Assembly (NCBI RefSeq): GCF_019977395.1
Contig: NZ_AP024660.1
Span: 2,480,001 to 2,544,000, forward strand
Reading direction: 5' to 3'
DNA: 64,000 bases
DNA from: Arthrobacter sp. NicSoilC5
Lineage (GTDB): Bacteria; Actinomycetota; Actinomycetes; Actinomycetales; Micrococcaceae
Shown: piece by piece, positions 19,186 through 27,326 of the stretch
How positions within the stretch are numbered: position 1 is the stretch's first letter
Layout: each line of letters opens with the position of its first letter
The notes under the pieces: generated by a model
Seen by the model: only the letters and a program-made list of their open reading frames with translations
What the model was told of the DNA's origin: nothing
The model's database searches: none
Translations under genes and position numbers: made by a program

Positions 19186-20606
19186 CCGCCGGCGCGCCCC
19201 CCGGTGGTGACGCGCGGCGCCACCAGGACCGCGGCGACCCCGATGGCGGCAGTGAAGGCGAAGACCCCCGCGAAGGACTGGACCGGCGTCGTGAATGCCG
19301 CGAAGACAATCCCTGTGGTGGCCAGCGACAGCGCGCCGCCCAGGGAGTCCGAGATGGACATGGCCGAGCTGTTGAAGCCCGCGTTCTCCTTGGTGGACAG
19401 CGCCAGGGTCATCACGCTCAGGCGCGGGTAGAGCAGGCCCATGCCGCCCCCTGCCAGCACCCAGCCCGCGATGGCGGTGGCGGGCGGCCAATGCAGCGCG
19501 GTGGTGGCCAGGGCCACGGTTATTGCGGCCAGGACCATGAGCGATCCGGCCTGGACGGCGCGGCGGTGCGGCAGCCGTGTGCCCATCCGGCCCTGTACGG
19601 CGGCGGCCCCCGCCCAAGCGAGCGCGCCGCCGGTGAGGGTCAGCCCGGCCAGTGTGGGCGGGACCGAATACTGGTCGATCAGGAGATACGGAAGGTAGAC
19701 CTCGGCGCCGAAGAACGAGGCCGACGCGAGGCCGCGCGCCAGGATCACGCTGGGCAGGCCGCGGCGGGCGGCGAGGGTACCGGAGGGCACCAGCGGACGC
19801 ACAGCCACCAGGGCAAGGACGACGGCGGCGAGCGCCAGGAGTGCCGTGGCTGCCGGGAAGGCGGGGATGCTGGCGTCCGCGGAAAGATTCAGCCCCAGCA
19901 CCGCGAGCGCGGCCAGTGCCGCCCAACCCAGCCGGCCCAGGGCCCACGGCGGTGCGGTTTCTTCGGGTTGGCTTGTACCGGCCGGCCCCCCCTCCGCGTC
20001 GGGCCCGTCCAGCCCGCGCAGCACCGGCACGATCATCGCCAGCGCCGGAATGACCAGGCCCACCACGCCCAGGAACACCCAGTGCCAGCTGAAGACCTGC
20101 GCCACCACCCCTGCCGCGAAGGGTCCCACCAGGGACGGGACCACCCAGGCCGCCGAGAAGGCAGCGAAGATCCTCGCGTGCAGCTGGCCTGGGAAGAACC
20201 GCGCCACGAGCACGTAGAGCGCGACGGTGAGGGCGCCGCCGCCAAGACCCTGCACCAGGCGGCCGGCGACGAGCATGGGCATGGTCAACGAGGTGCCCGC
20301 GATGAGCAGGCCCAGCACGAACAGCGCTACGGAGGCGTACAGCGGCGCGGCGGGCCCGCGGCGGTCTGACCAGTTTCCGGCCCCCACCATGCCGATCACG
20401 CCCGTGGCCATGGGCCCCGCAAAGGCCAGCGCGTAGAGGCTTCCACCGTTCAACTCCCGGCTGACCAGGGGCATGATGGTGGTTACGGCAAGCGATTCGA
20501 AGGCGGCCAGGAACACCAGGGCACAGGTCCCCACGGTCACCCAAAGGTATGGGGGCCGGAAGATCCCGGCGGCGTCGCGGGTTCCCGGGAGCGTGGAATC
20601 CTGCAC
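19182..20606 (-). CDS. MFS transporter, drug-exporter type
   Basis: A 474-aa major facilitator protein with 12-14 predicted helices. PPYLWVTVGTCALVFLAAFE opens the first helix, GNWSDRRGPAAPL is the motif A loop, and VAGRLVQGLGGGALTVALYV is helix 4. The GTG start is set by AGGA eight bases upstream and lies eight bases after the stop of the neighbouring MFS gene, so both are co-transcribed. The frame is open far upstream, but that part is a shadow of the other MFS gene. Substrate unknown. Confidence 0.9.
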   Translation of the reverse strand: MQDSTLPGTRDAAGIFRPPYLWVTVGTCALVFLAAFESLAVTTIMPLVSRELNGGSLYALAFAGPMATGVIGMVGAGNWSDRRGPAAPLYASVALFVLGLLIAGTSLTMPMLVAGRLVQGLGGGALTVALYVLVARFFPGQLHARIFAAFSAAWVVPSLVGPFAAGVVAQVFSWHWVFLGVVGLVIPALAMIVPVLRGLDGPDAEGGPAGTSQPEETAPPWALGRLGWAALAALAVLGLNLSADASIPAFPAATALLALAAVVLALVAVRPLVPSGTLAARRGLPSVILARGLASASFFGAEVYLPYLLIDQYSVPPTLAGLTLTGGALAWAGAAAVQGRMGTRLPHRRAVQAGSLMVLAAITVALATTALHWPPATAIAGWVLAGGGMGLLYPRLSVMTLALSTKENAGFNSSAMSISDSLGGALSLATTGIVFAAFTTPVQSFAGVFAFTAAIGVAAVLVAPRVTTGGRAGG

Positions 20607-20614
20607 AGCGGTTC

Positions 20615-21961
20615 CTACTCCACGAACCGGTTCCGGCCGGACCGGTAGCCAAAGACCGCCGCGAGCAGGCCCACCACCATAAACAGGACTCCGGCGGGAA
20701 CGAAGGACCCCGTTGCCTGGTGCAGCTGGCCCACCATGAGGGTGCCCGTGGAGCCAACCCCGTAGCCCACACCCTGCATCATGCCGGAGAGGTGGGCGGC
20801 GGTGTGCCCGTCGCGGGTGCGGAGCATGATCAGCGTCAGTGCGGCGGCGGTGAGGCTCCCCTGCCCCAGTCCGAGCAGGCCGGCCCACACCCAGATGAGG
20901 TCGAGCGGGCCCAGGATGCTCAGCACGAATCCCCCGCCGGTCATCAGTGCCACCACCGTGTTGATGGCGCGCTGGTCGCGGAACCTCGCGGCAAGGGCCG
21001 GTGCGAACAGGGAGCCCAGCATCTGCAGCACGATGCACACGGCAACGATCAGCCCTGCGGTGGCCCCGTCCACGCCCCTTTCCCGGAGGATGGGCGCCAG
21101 CCAGGCGAAGCCGCTGAAGGACATCATGGCCTGCAGCACCATGAAGATGGTGACCTGCCACGCGACCGGAGAGCGCCACACATTGACGCCGTCCTTGACG
21201 GCCTGGTGCCGGACACTTCCCTGCCGCACGGCAACGGGAAGGAACAACAAGAGGACGACGGCGGCGGGCAGCGCCCAGACCCACAGCGCCTTGGTCCACT
21301 CCCCCGTCGCCGTGTAGACCGGGTAGGTGAAGCCGGCCCCGAGGGCGGCTGATGCGCAGATCGCGGTGGTGTAGAGGCCGCCCATGAGCCCCAGCCGGTG
21401 CGGGAAGTCGCGCTTCACCAGGCCGGGGAGAAGCACGTTGCACAGGGCGATTGCCGCTCCGCAGGCCGCCGTTCCAACGAGGAGGGCCGGCAGGTGGCCC
21501 GAACCGGCGGCGGCTGCACCGGTGTCCACCGGCCGCAGCAGTAGTCCAGCGGTCAGCAGTGCCATGGCGCCCAGCAGCACACGCTCCGCGCCGAACCGCC
21601 GGGCCAGGACCGGGGCGACCGGCGCGAAGACGCCCAGCAGTGTCACGGGAACCGTGGTCAGCACCACCACGGACCAACCGGGCAGCCCGGCTTGCGATGT
21701 CACTTCCGGCAGGACGGCGGAGAGGCTGGAAAAGACGCTGCGCAGGTTCAGGCCGATCAGGACCAGGCACACACCCAGGTAGGCCAGGGCGCGCCGGCTG
21801 CCCACGCGGGTGGGTTCCGCAGCCGGCAGCTCATCAATTTCTGCATCCACCAGGGTGCTGAGGTCCACCAGGCTGCTGCCCGTCCTGGTCCGGCCATGGG
21901 CTTCCCCGGAATCAGCCCTTCGCTGCTGCATCCCCGGTTCGGCATTCGTTGCGTCGGTCAT
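20615..21961 (-). CDS. MFS transporter of the CynX/NimT family
   Basis: A 448-aa permease. About 55 hydrophilic residues precede 12 helices. LVLIGLNLRSVFSSLSAVLPEV, VTLLGVFAPVAPVLARRFGAERVL and NVLLPGLVKRDFP are typical of CynX/NimT (cyanate or 2-nitroimidazole transporters). The annotated ATG (MTDATNAEPG) is preceded by GGGCGG; the frame extends further upstream without features. It is the first gene of a two-MFS operon. Confidence 0.9.
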   Translation of the reverse strand: MTDATNAEPGMQQRRADSGEAHGRTRTGSSLVDLSTLVDAEIDELPAAEPTRVGSRRALAYLGVCLVLIGLNLRSVFSSLSAVLPEVTSQAGLPGWSVVVLTTVPVTLLGVFAPVAPVLARRFGAERVLLGAMALLTAGLLLRPVDTGAAAAGSGHLPALLVGTAACGAAIALCNVLLPGLVKRDFPHRLGLMGGLYTTAICASAALGAGFTYPVYTATGEWTKALWVWALPAAVVLLLFLPVAVRQGSVRHQAVKDGVNVWRSPVAWQVTIFMVLQAMMSFSGFAWLAPILRERGVDGATAGLIVAVCIVLQMLGSLFAPALAARFRDQRAINTVVALMTGGGFVLSILGPLDLIWVWAGLLGLGQGSLTAAALTLIMLRTRDGHTAAHLSGMMQGVGYGVGSTGTLMVGQLHQATGSFVPAGVLFMVVGLLAAVFGYRSGRNRFVE

Positions 21962-22098
21962 CCGCCCATTCTTGCAGGCGGGCACCAGCGCGGAGTTTTC
22001 CACATACGGACGCGCGCACCTTCCGGCGCTCCAGGCAGATTCGTAGGTTGTTACCAGCCGCGGCCACGCACCTGGCCGCACCTTACAACGGGAGCACC

Positions 22099-22593
22099 AT
22101 GGAAACGACACCGCAGCCGGAACCACGCCCCGCCCCGCCCGAGAGCCGGGCGCTGAAGGGTGGACCACTGGAGGGCACAAAGTTGGAGAGCACAGTGCCG
22201 GAGAACGCACCGGCGGACGGGACGGGGCCGCCTCCCGTCCATGGCGGCCCTGGCCAGCCGCCGGGAGCACCCGGCCATAAAGCGACGAACAGCCTGGTCC
22301 TGGCGATCCTTGCCCCGGTCAGCATGCTCCTGACCGGACCGTTCGCCGGGCTGGCCATGCTCCTGACGTATTCGGACAACGGCTACTCGCGCACTCCCTG
22401 GGCAGCTCCCTTCGTGCTGTTCAGCCTGCCTCTCCTCTTTGCCTTCCTCGGTCTCCGGCTTTCACTCCCAGCGCTGAAACAGTTGCCGCGGGGATGTGGA
22501 AGCCGGTCCGCGGCGGCAGTTGCCCTCTGCATCTGCGGTGTGGTCTTCGCCCTGGCACTCGGTCCCGCCCTCGACCTCATAGGCGTGTTCTGA
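22099..22593 (+). CDS. Hypothetical membrane protein with Pro-rich N-terminus
   Basis: A 164-aa protein that I cannot place in a named family. Residues 1-60 are Pro/Glu/Gly-rich and probably disordered in the cytoplasm. Three hydrophobic segments follow: LVLAILAPVSMLLTGPFAGL, FVLFSLPLLFAFLGLRLSL and AVALCICGVVFALALGPAL. The start is fixed by GGGAG five bases before the ATG; the frame extends upstream without support. It stands divergent from the MFS operon. Confidence 0.75.
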   Translation: METTPQPEPRPAPPESRALKGGPLEGTKLESTVPENAPADGTGPPPVHGGPGQPPGAPGHKATNSLVLAILAPVSMLLTGPFAGLAMLLTYSDNGYSRTPWAAPFVLFSLPLLFAFLGLRLSLPALKQLPRGCGSRSAAAVALCICGVVFALALGPALDLIGVF

Positions 22594-22671
22594 GCATCGG
22601 AGTGCTCCGGGCCCAGGTGTCTTCACGGCGCTCCGATCGTCCGCCGTCCCCGCGGCGCTATTCTGGAAGGG

Positions 22672-23595
22672 ATGAGCGAATCCCCTGAAAACCCCCAGCA
22701 GCCGCATGTCCCGCGGCCCGTCACGCCCGGCACCCAGGCCTCCTTCGGCACGTACGGCGGCCGCCCCGTCAGTTTCGTGCGCCGCGGCACCAGGCTGCAG
22801 GGCCGCCGGCAGGCTGCCTGGGCCGAGCACGCCGAGCGGTGGGCAGTCGACGTGCCACGGCATGTAGCCAACACCTCGGTCCACCCCGATTACACCTTTG
22901 ACGCCGCCGCGGAATTCGGCCGTGAAGCGCCGCTCATCGTCGAGATCGGATCCGGACTCGGCGACGCCATCTGCCATGCGGCGGAACAGAACCCGGACAC
23001 CAACTTCCTGGCCGTGGAGGTCTACACGCCGGGGCTGGCCAACACGATCATCAAGATCAACAGCAGGGGCTTGAACAACGTCCGCGTGGTGGAAGCGAAC
23101 GCACCCGAGGTCCTGGCCACCATGCTGCCCGAAGGCTCGGTCAGCGAACTCTGGGTCTTCTTCCCGGACCCCTGGCACAAGTCGCGGCACCACAAGCGCC
23201 GCCTCATCCAGCCCGAGTTCGCCGGGCTTGCGGCACGGGCGCTGAAGCCCGGAGGCCTGTTCCGGATCGCCACCGACTGGTCAAACTACGCCGTCCATGT
23301 CCGGGACGTCATGGCGGGTTCAGGGGACTTCGAAAACCTGCACACCGGCGAGCGCCGCGGCCCCGAAAGCCCCCTGACGCAGGTGTGGCAGTCCGGCGTC
23401 GAATCGGTGGTGGGCGGGGCGCCGGTGCGTGAGGGACGCGCCCCGGTCAGCACGGAACACACCGGACCCAACGAGGGCGTGGACGAAACAGGCGGCTGGG
23501 CTCCCCGCTTCGAGGGCAGGATCCGGACCAGCTTCGAGGCAAAGGCCCACGAGGCCGGGCGGCTGATCTTCGATCTCTGCTACCGGCGCCGCTGA
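22672..23595 (+). CDS. trmB: tRNA (guanine-N7)-methyltransferase
   Basis: A 307-aa SAM enzyme that makes m7G46 in tRNA. Key stretches are IVEIGSGLGDAICHAA (motif I), FLAVEVYTPGLANTI, ELWVFFPDPWHKSRHHKRRLI (the TrmB hallmark) and RIATDWSNYAVHV. A 40-residue N-terminal extension and an inserted loop near residue 255 (GGAPVREGRAPVSTEHTG) make it longer than Escherichia coli TrmB, which is common in actinobacteria. TATTCT seven bases before the ATG suggests a leaderless mRNA. Confidence 0.96.
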   Translation: MSESPENPQQPHVPRPVTPGTQASFGTYGGRPVSFVRRGTRLQGRRQAAWAEHAERWAVDVPRHVANTSVHPDYTFDAAAEFGREAPLIVEIGSGLGDAICHAAEQNPDTNFLAVEVYTPGLANTIIKINSRGLNNVRVVEANAPEVLATMLPEGSVSELWVFFPDPWHKSRHHKRRLIQPEFAGLAARALKPGGLFRIATDWSNYAVHVRDVMAGSGDFENLHTGERRGPESPLTQVWQSGVESVVGGAPVREGRAPVSTEHTGPNEGVDETGGWAPRFEGRIRTSFEAKAHEAGRLIFDLCYRRR

Positions 23596-23616
23596 GCGGC
23601 AGACCGGGAAACGCTC

Positions 23617-24066
23617 CTAGCCCACGTTGATGGCGGCCACGATCTCCTTGAGCATGTCCAGGCGCGGTTCCGCCTCCGGGTTCATATAGGGCCAGACGAC
23701 CACGACACCGATGAACCGGCCGCTTTCCCACACGCCCACGGTGGCTGCCACCTTGGCCGGCCCGCCGTCGTCGTCGTCATATCCCACCACCACGGCGTAA
23801 GCGGCCTTGCCGGGCAGGTTCAGCTCGCCCTCCGCCAGGAGGGTGCCGCCGCGGTCCTCAAGGTAGAAGTCCGCCATCAGGTGCGCCCAGCCGTTGGCCT
23901 GCGGCGCATCCTGCACGGAGGTGTCATCCTTGATCAGGGTGACCAGGACGCCGCCCAGCAGGCCGTACTGTTCGCTGTTGGGCCCGGCCGTGGAATCCTC
24001 CAGGACCTGGGTATGCTCGGGAAAATCTGCGGTGAAGCCCAGCGGGGATTCGATGTGCACTGACAT
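23617..24066 (-). CDS. Hypothetical protein, partner of the WXG-like gene
   Basis: A 149-aa soluble protein without signal peptide that I do not recognise. It has a compact alternating strand pattern (FTADFPEHTQVLED; AAYAVVVGYDDDD; FIGVVVVWPYMN) ending in a short helix (MLKEIVAAINV). It starts five bases after the stop of the WXG-like gene, so the two are co-expressed. It could be a chaperone, immunity or accessory protein for its neighbour, but no motif shows this. Confidence 0.72.
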   Translation of the reverse strand: MSVHIESPLGFTADFPEHTQVLEDSTAGPNSEQYGLLGGVLVTLIKDDTSVQDAPQANGWAHLMADFYLEDRGGTLLAEGELNLPGKAAYAVVVGYDDDDGGPAKVAATVGVWESGRFIGVVVVWPYMNPEAEPRLDMLKEIVAAINVG

Positions 24067-24071
24067 TGGTT

Positions 24072-25652
24072 TCAGAGCCTCTCGAGCTTGGTGTCGTTGG
24101 GGACTTTATAGTACGTGGACACATTGGTGGTGGCCTGGTTCTCGGTCTTGACGTCCACTTCACCCACCTTGACGTCGAACCCGGCCTCGTTGGTGGCCGT
24201 GACCACGGAGTTCACCTGCACGGTGGCGGACCCGGCCTCGTAGAGCCGGGCGGCATCGCGGGCGGCACCGGCATCGTTGCCCAGGGCCACGTTGCGCAGG
24301 TAGCTGTCGATGACCGGGCGGTTCTCCGGCGAATAATCGACATCGATCTTGACGCTGCCCTGGGTACCGGCCGTCACGGTGGAATCGAACTTCGCAGCCT
24401 CGGTCTTCACACCGGACGTGACGCCCTGGGCCACGGTCCCGTCCATGGAGACGGACACGGAATCGATGTTGTTGTCCTTGTCCATGTTGACCTGCAGGCC
24501 GCCCTTGCCGGAGGCCTCGAAGACCCGGCCGTCCAGCTTGAGCTGGCCCTGGGCGGAGACCTCCCCGCTGGCTGTGGACGTACCGTCCGTCAGGTTCCGC
24601 TCATACGCAAGATCGAGCTTCGCCCCGCCGGACGCCGTTCCGGACTCGCCGCTGGCGTCGAGCGAGAACGTGCCCTTGGCCTTGTCCGTCTGTCCGGTGG
24701 ACCCGTTGTCCTTCGCCGCGTCATTGATGGTGTCCAGGATGTATCCGGGCGGGTTGCCGGCCACATCCTTGATTTCACCGATGCTGTCCGGCGGAAGGTC
24801 GCGGTACATCTGCTCGCGGGCAGCCATGGCTTCCTCCACGCTGCCGAACGTGTACTCGCGGGAGACCTCGCCGGTAAGCGTCGCCCCCGCCGTGCCGCTG
24901 GTGTCGTTGACGCCCAGGCCCATGTTTCCGTACACCTTCATCGTGGCGGAGCCGTCCGCGTTCTCCACCACTTCGGTCCCCACCTCGGCGCCGCCGTGGA
25001 CCCAGGCAACCCGGGCTTCGATGGAGGCCTTGCCCGTTTCCGTGTAGACCGGGATGTCTGCTTTGGCCAGTTCCTGCAGGTGCTGTTTTGCCAGTTCCTG
25101 CGCGGACGCCGGAATGCCGCCGTCCATGCGCATGAGGTCCTCGGCGAACGGTCCGTCGCTGCCCTCGCCCTGGATCAGGTACGCCCGGTCGGCATCGGAC
25201 AGGCCGGCCCACCACTTCGCCTGCTCTTCCGGGCTGGCGTTAACCATCCGATCCAGTCCCGTTTCAAGTTCCCGCCGGTGTTCGGCAGCCGCACTGGCTT
25301 CTTCGGCCCTTTCCTTGAACCACTCCTTCGCCTGCGCGGCCATCGAGGTGAGCCGGTCCCAGGTGCTGCCGCCGGAGCCTCCGGTTCCCGCCGTGGACGC
25401 TTTTTCCTGCTCGTCGGCATGCTTCATCAGGATTTTCGAGTTTTCCCGCAGGCTTGCCACCACTTTGTCCAGGCTGGGACGGTGGCTGGCACTCCACTCC
25501 TGGCGGAAGCGTTCACCGTCCCGGCCCTTCCACGGCGCGGACTGGATCTGGCTGTGCAGGGACCCTGCGCGGCTGCTCAACAGTGATGCTGCCTGGTCCG
25601 CGGCCTTGGCCAGCGCCCGCAACTGGCTGATGTCTGCGCCGTAAAAAGTCAT
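24072..25652 (-). CDS. WXG100-like N-terminal domain protein with beta-rich C-terminal region
   Basis: A 526-aa protein without signal peptide. Residues 1-110 form two amphipathic helices around APWKGRDGERF (Trp40-Lys-Gly), the helix-turn-helix hairpin of WXG100 proteins exported by type VII secretion. A helical linker follows (about 110-200). Residues 200-526 are rich in Gly, Ser, Thr and Asp with alternating hydrophobics, which suggests a large beta structure. No catalytic toxin motif or metal site is evident. GGGGGA precedes the ATG. No type VII secretion genes are in the window, so export is inferred only from the WXG domain. Confidence 0.75.
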   Translation of the reverse strand: MTFYGADISQLRALAKAADQAASLLSSRAGSLHSQIQSAPWKGRDGERFRQEWSASHRPSLDKVVASLRENSKILMKHADEQEKASTAGTGGSGGSTWDRLTSMAAQAKEWFKERAEEASAAAEHRRELETGLDRMVNASPEEQAKWWAGLSDADRAYLIQGEGSDGPFAEDLMRMDGGIPASAQELAKQHLQELAKADIPVYTETGKASIEARVAWVHGGAEVGTEVVENADGSATMKVYGNMGLGVNDTSGTAGATLTGEVSREYTFGSVEEAMAAREQMYRDLPPDSIGEIKDVAGNPPGYILDTINDAAKDNGSTGQTDKAKGTFSLDASGESGTASGGAKLDLAYERNLTDGTSTASGEVSAQGQLKLDGRVFEASGKGGLQVNMDKDNNIDSVSVSMDGTVAQGVTSGVKTEAAKFDSTVTAGTQGSVKIDVDYSPENRPVIDSYLRNVALGNDAGAARDAARLYEAGSATVQVNSVVTATNEAGFDVKVGEVDVKTENQATTNVSTYYKVPNDTKLERL

Positions 25653-25719
25653 GGTTTCCCCCGGGAAAGAGTGCGGTACGTGTCAATCGCTGGTCCTTAT
25701 GGTTGCACAGGTGCCGGAA

Positions 25720-25751
25720 CCGGGCGATGGGGATCCCTCCCCATCGCCCGG
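25720..25751. promoter_or_regulatory. Perfect 14-bp hairpin in a divergent intergenic leader
   Basis: CCGGGCGATGGGGA and TCCCCATCGCCCGG flank a TCCC loop. No T-run follows. It lies between the divergent WXG-like and DUF1206 genes, where no gene ends, so it is more likely an attenuator, RNA-stability element or operator than a terminator. Confidence 0.6.
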
Positions 25752-25856
25752 ACTGTGCCCGCCCGACTGTTCGGTGCCCCGGCGGCGTGGGACGATTGGC
25801 CTTGTAAGAAGGGCACGCACACCGGCGCGCTACCGCGCCTGTCCAAAGGAAAGACG

Positions 25857-26687
25857 ATCAAAGAAGAACTGAAGCAGGTCGTTGACAAGGCTGAGGACGT
25901 CACCAATTCGCGGGTCCTTGAGTTCCTGGCCCGGTCAGGGTTCGCGGCCAGCGGCATCCTGCACCTGCTGGTGGGTGCCATCGCCATCCGCCTGGCCATG
26001 GGCGGCACCGGGCACGCCGATTTCAGCGGTGCCGTGGCCGAGCTTGCCACCATGCCTGTGGGTCCGTTCCTGCTGTGGGGAAGCTTTGCCGCCTGCGCAG
26101 CCTTGTCACTGTGGCAGGCCGGTGACGCGATTTTCGACTTCAACCACCAGGCCACCAAGAAAAAGGTCAAGAACAAAGCCAAGGCCGCGCTGCAGGCAAT
26201 CGTGTATGCGGTGCTGGCGTTGACACTGTGGCATTTCGCCACGGGGACGGGTACCGGCGATGACAACCGCAAGGCCACCAGCGACTTCACCGTTTCCATG
26301 ATGTCTGCCCCCGGCGGCGTGGCACTGCTGGTCGTGATCGGCCTGGCAGTCGCTGTTACGGGGGTTGCCTACGGCATGCGGGGGCCCAAGCGAAGCTTCG
26401 AGAAGCAGCTGCGGATGCCTGCCGCCGGCGCGGCCCGGACCGCCGTGCTGTCCCTGGGCATTGCCGGCTACCTGGCCAAGGGTCTGGTACTGCTGCTGAC
26501 GGGGCTGCTCATCGTCATCGCCACCATCAAGGAGCACCCGGAGGACTCCACCGGCCTGGACGGCGGCCTGCGTGCACTCCGCGACCAGCCCATGGGCCCC
26601 TATCTCCTGGCCGCGGTGGGAGCCGGGCTGGTCTGCTACGGCGCGTACATGATCATGCGAGCCCGGCTGGCGAAAATGACCAAGTAA
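25857..26687 (+). CDS. DUF1206 membrane protein
   Basis: A membrane protein of about 276 aa with three repeats of the DUF1206 module, each of two helices (FLARSGFAASGILHLLVGAI; MSAPGGVALLVVIGLAV; LGIAGYLAKGLVLLLTGLL). DUF1206 proteins have no established role. The start is unclear. The family-like sequence begins IKEELKQVVDKAEDVTNS, where AAAGGA lies six bases before an ATC codon at 25857 and no ATG, GTG or TTG is near. The alternative is GTG at 25671, which would add 62 poorly structured residues and put the hairpin at 25720-25751 inside the gene. Confidence 0.78.
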   Translation: MKEELKQVVDKAEDVTNSRVLEFLARSGFAASGILHLLVGAIAIRLAMGGTGHADFSGAVAELATMPVGPFLLWGSFAACAALSLWQAGDAIFDFNHQATKKKVKNKAKAALQAIVYAVLALTLWHFATGTGTGDDNRKATSDFTVSMMSAPGGVALLVVIGLAVAVTGVAYGMRGPKRSFEKQLRMPAAGAARTAVLSLGIAGYLAKGLVLLLTGLLIVIATIKEHPEDSTGLDGGLRALRDQPMGPYLLAAVGAGLVCYGAYMIMRARLAKMTK

Positions 26688-26714
26688 CACCCCGCGCCGT
26701 GGTTAGGTTGGGGC

Positions 26715-27233
26715 ATGCCCCAAGTACGCGCTGAGCGTTTTATCCGTATCGATCCGGAGACTGCGTTCGCCCTCTCCCAGACCACGGGAGACTTCCGGCT
26801 CAAGTGGGACCCCTTTATTTCCGCCCAGGGCTTCCTTGACGGAGCGCGTGCGGCGGGAAAGGGCGTCCGCACCCGGACCAGATCCCGGCTGGGCCTGGTG
26901 ATGGTGAGCCAGTACGTCTCCTACGCACCGCCCCGGAACGTCGGCATGACCATGGTGGCCGGCCCGTGGTTCTTCACGAACTTTGGCGGAGGCTGGCGGT
27001 TCACGGCGGACGACGGCGGCACCCGGGCCGTCTGGAAGTACACCTTTTCATGCCGTCCGGCTTTGCTCCGGCCCCTTATGGAAGGGATTGGCAGCCGGCT
27101 GCTGGGCTACGAGATCGAACGCCGGATCGAGGCCTTCGCCCGCGCCTGCGAGGACCCCGCCCTGGTGGCGGAATTCCGGGCCCTGGGGCATGCCGGTGAA
27201 GCCGCCGACCAGGCCGGCAACCCGCACCCCTAG
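26715..27233 (+). CDS. SRPBCC (START-like) family protein
   Basis: A 172-aa protein with the helix-grip fold of polyketide cyclase/dehydrase-type SRPBCC proteins (ERFIRIDPETAFALSQTTGD; VWKYTFSCRPALLRPLMEGI). Ligand unknown. TAGGTT five bases before the ATG may be a leaderless -10. Its TAG stop lies inside the CCTAGG target duplication of the IS481-family element; the gene is intact. Before the insertion its stop overlapped the stop of the convergent anti-sigma gene. Confidence 0.82.
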   Translation: MPQVRAERFIRIDPETAFALSQTTGDFRLKWDPFISAQGFLDGARAAGKGVRTRTRSRLGLVMVSQYVSYAPPRNVGMTMVAGPWFFTNFGGGWRFTADDGGTRAVWKYTFSCRPALLRPLMEGIGSRLLGYEIERRIEAFARACEDPALVAEFRALGHAGEAADQAGNPHP

Positions 27234-27234
27234 G
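27229..27234. repeat. Left target-site duplication of the IS481-family element
   Basis: CCTAGG flanks the left end and matches the NCTAGN target known for IS481. The same six bases flank the right end. Confidence 0.85.
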
Positions 27235-27257
27235 TGTACTGAGTCAGGACGTTGGTT
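27235..27257 (+). repeat. Left terminal inverted repeat
   Basis: TGTACTGAGTCAGGACGTTG and three more bases; pairs with the right end at 19 of 23 positions. Confidence 0.85.
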
Positions 27258-27326
27258 ACATCGTGAATAGGTGAAGACCTCTTAGGTTGGTGGTTACCAC
27301 ACACAGCCAACGACTAAGAGGTCTTC

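Noticed and set aside
18382-20772. 796-codon minus-strand ORF over the methyltransferase and MFS genes
   Set aside because: It runs across two real genes in another frame and has Arg/Gly/Ala-rich shadow composition.
20607-21770. N-terminal extension of the second MFS gene
   Set aside because: The extension is out of frame over the neighbouring CynX-like gene; a GTG with AGGA at 20606 starts a normal-length MFS protein.
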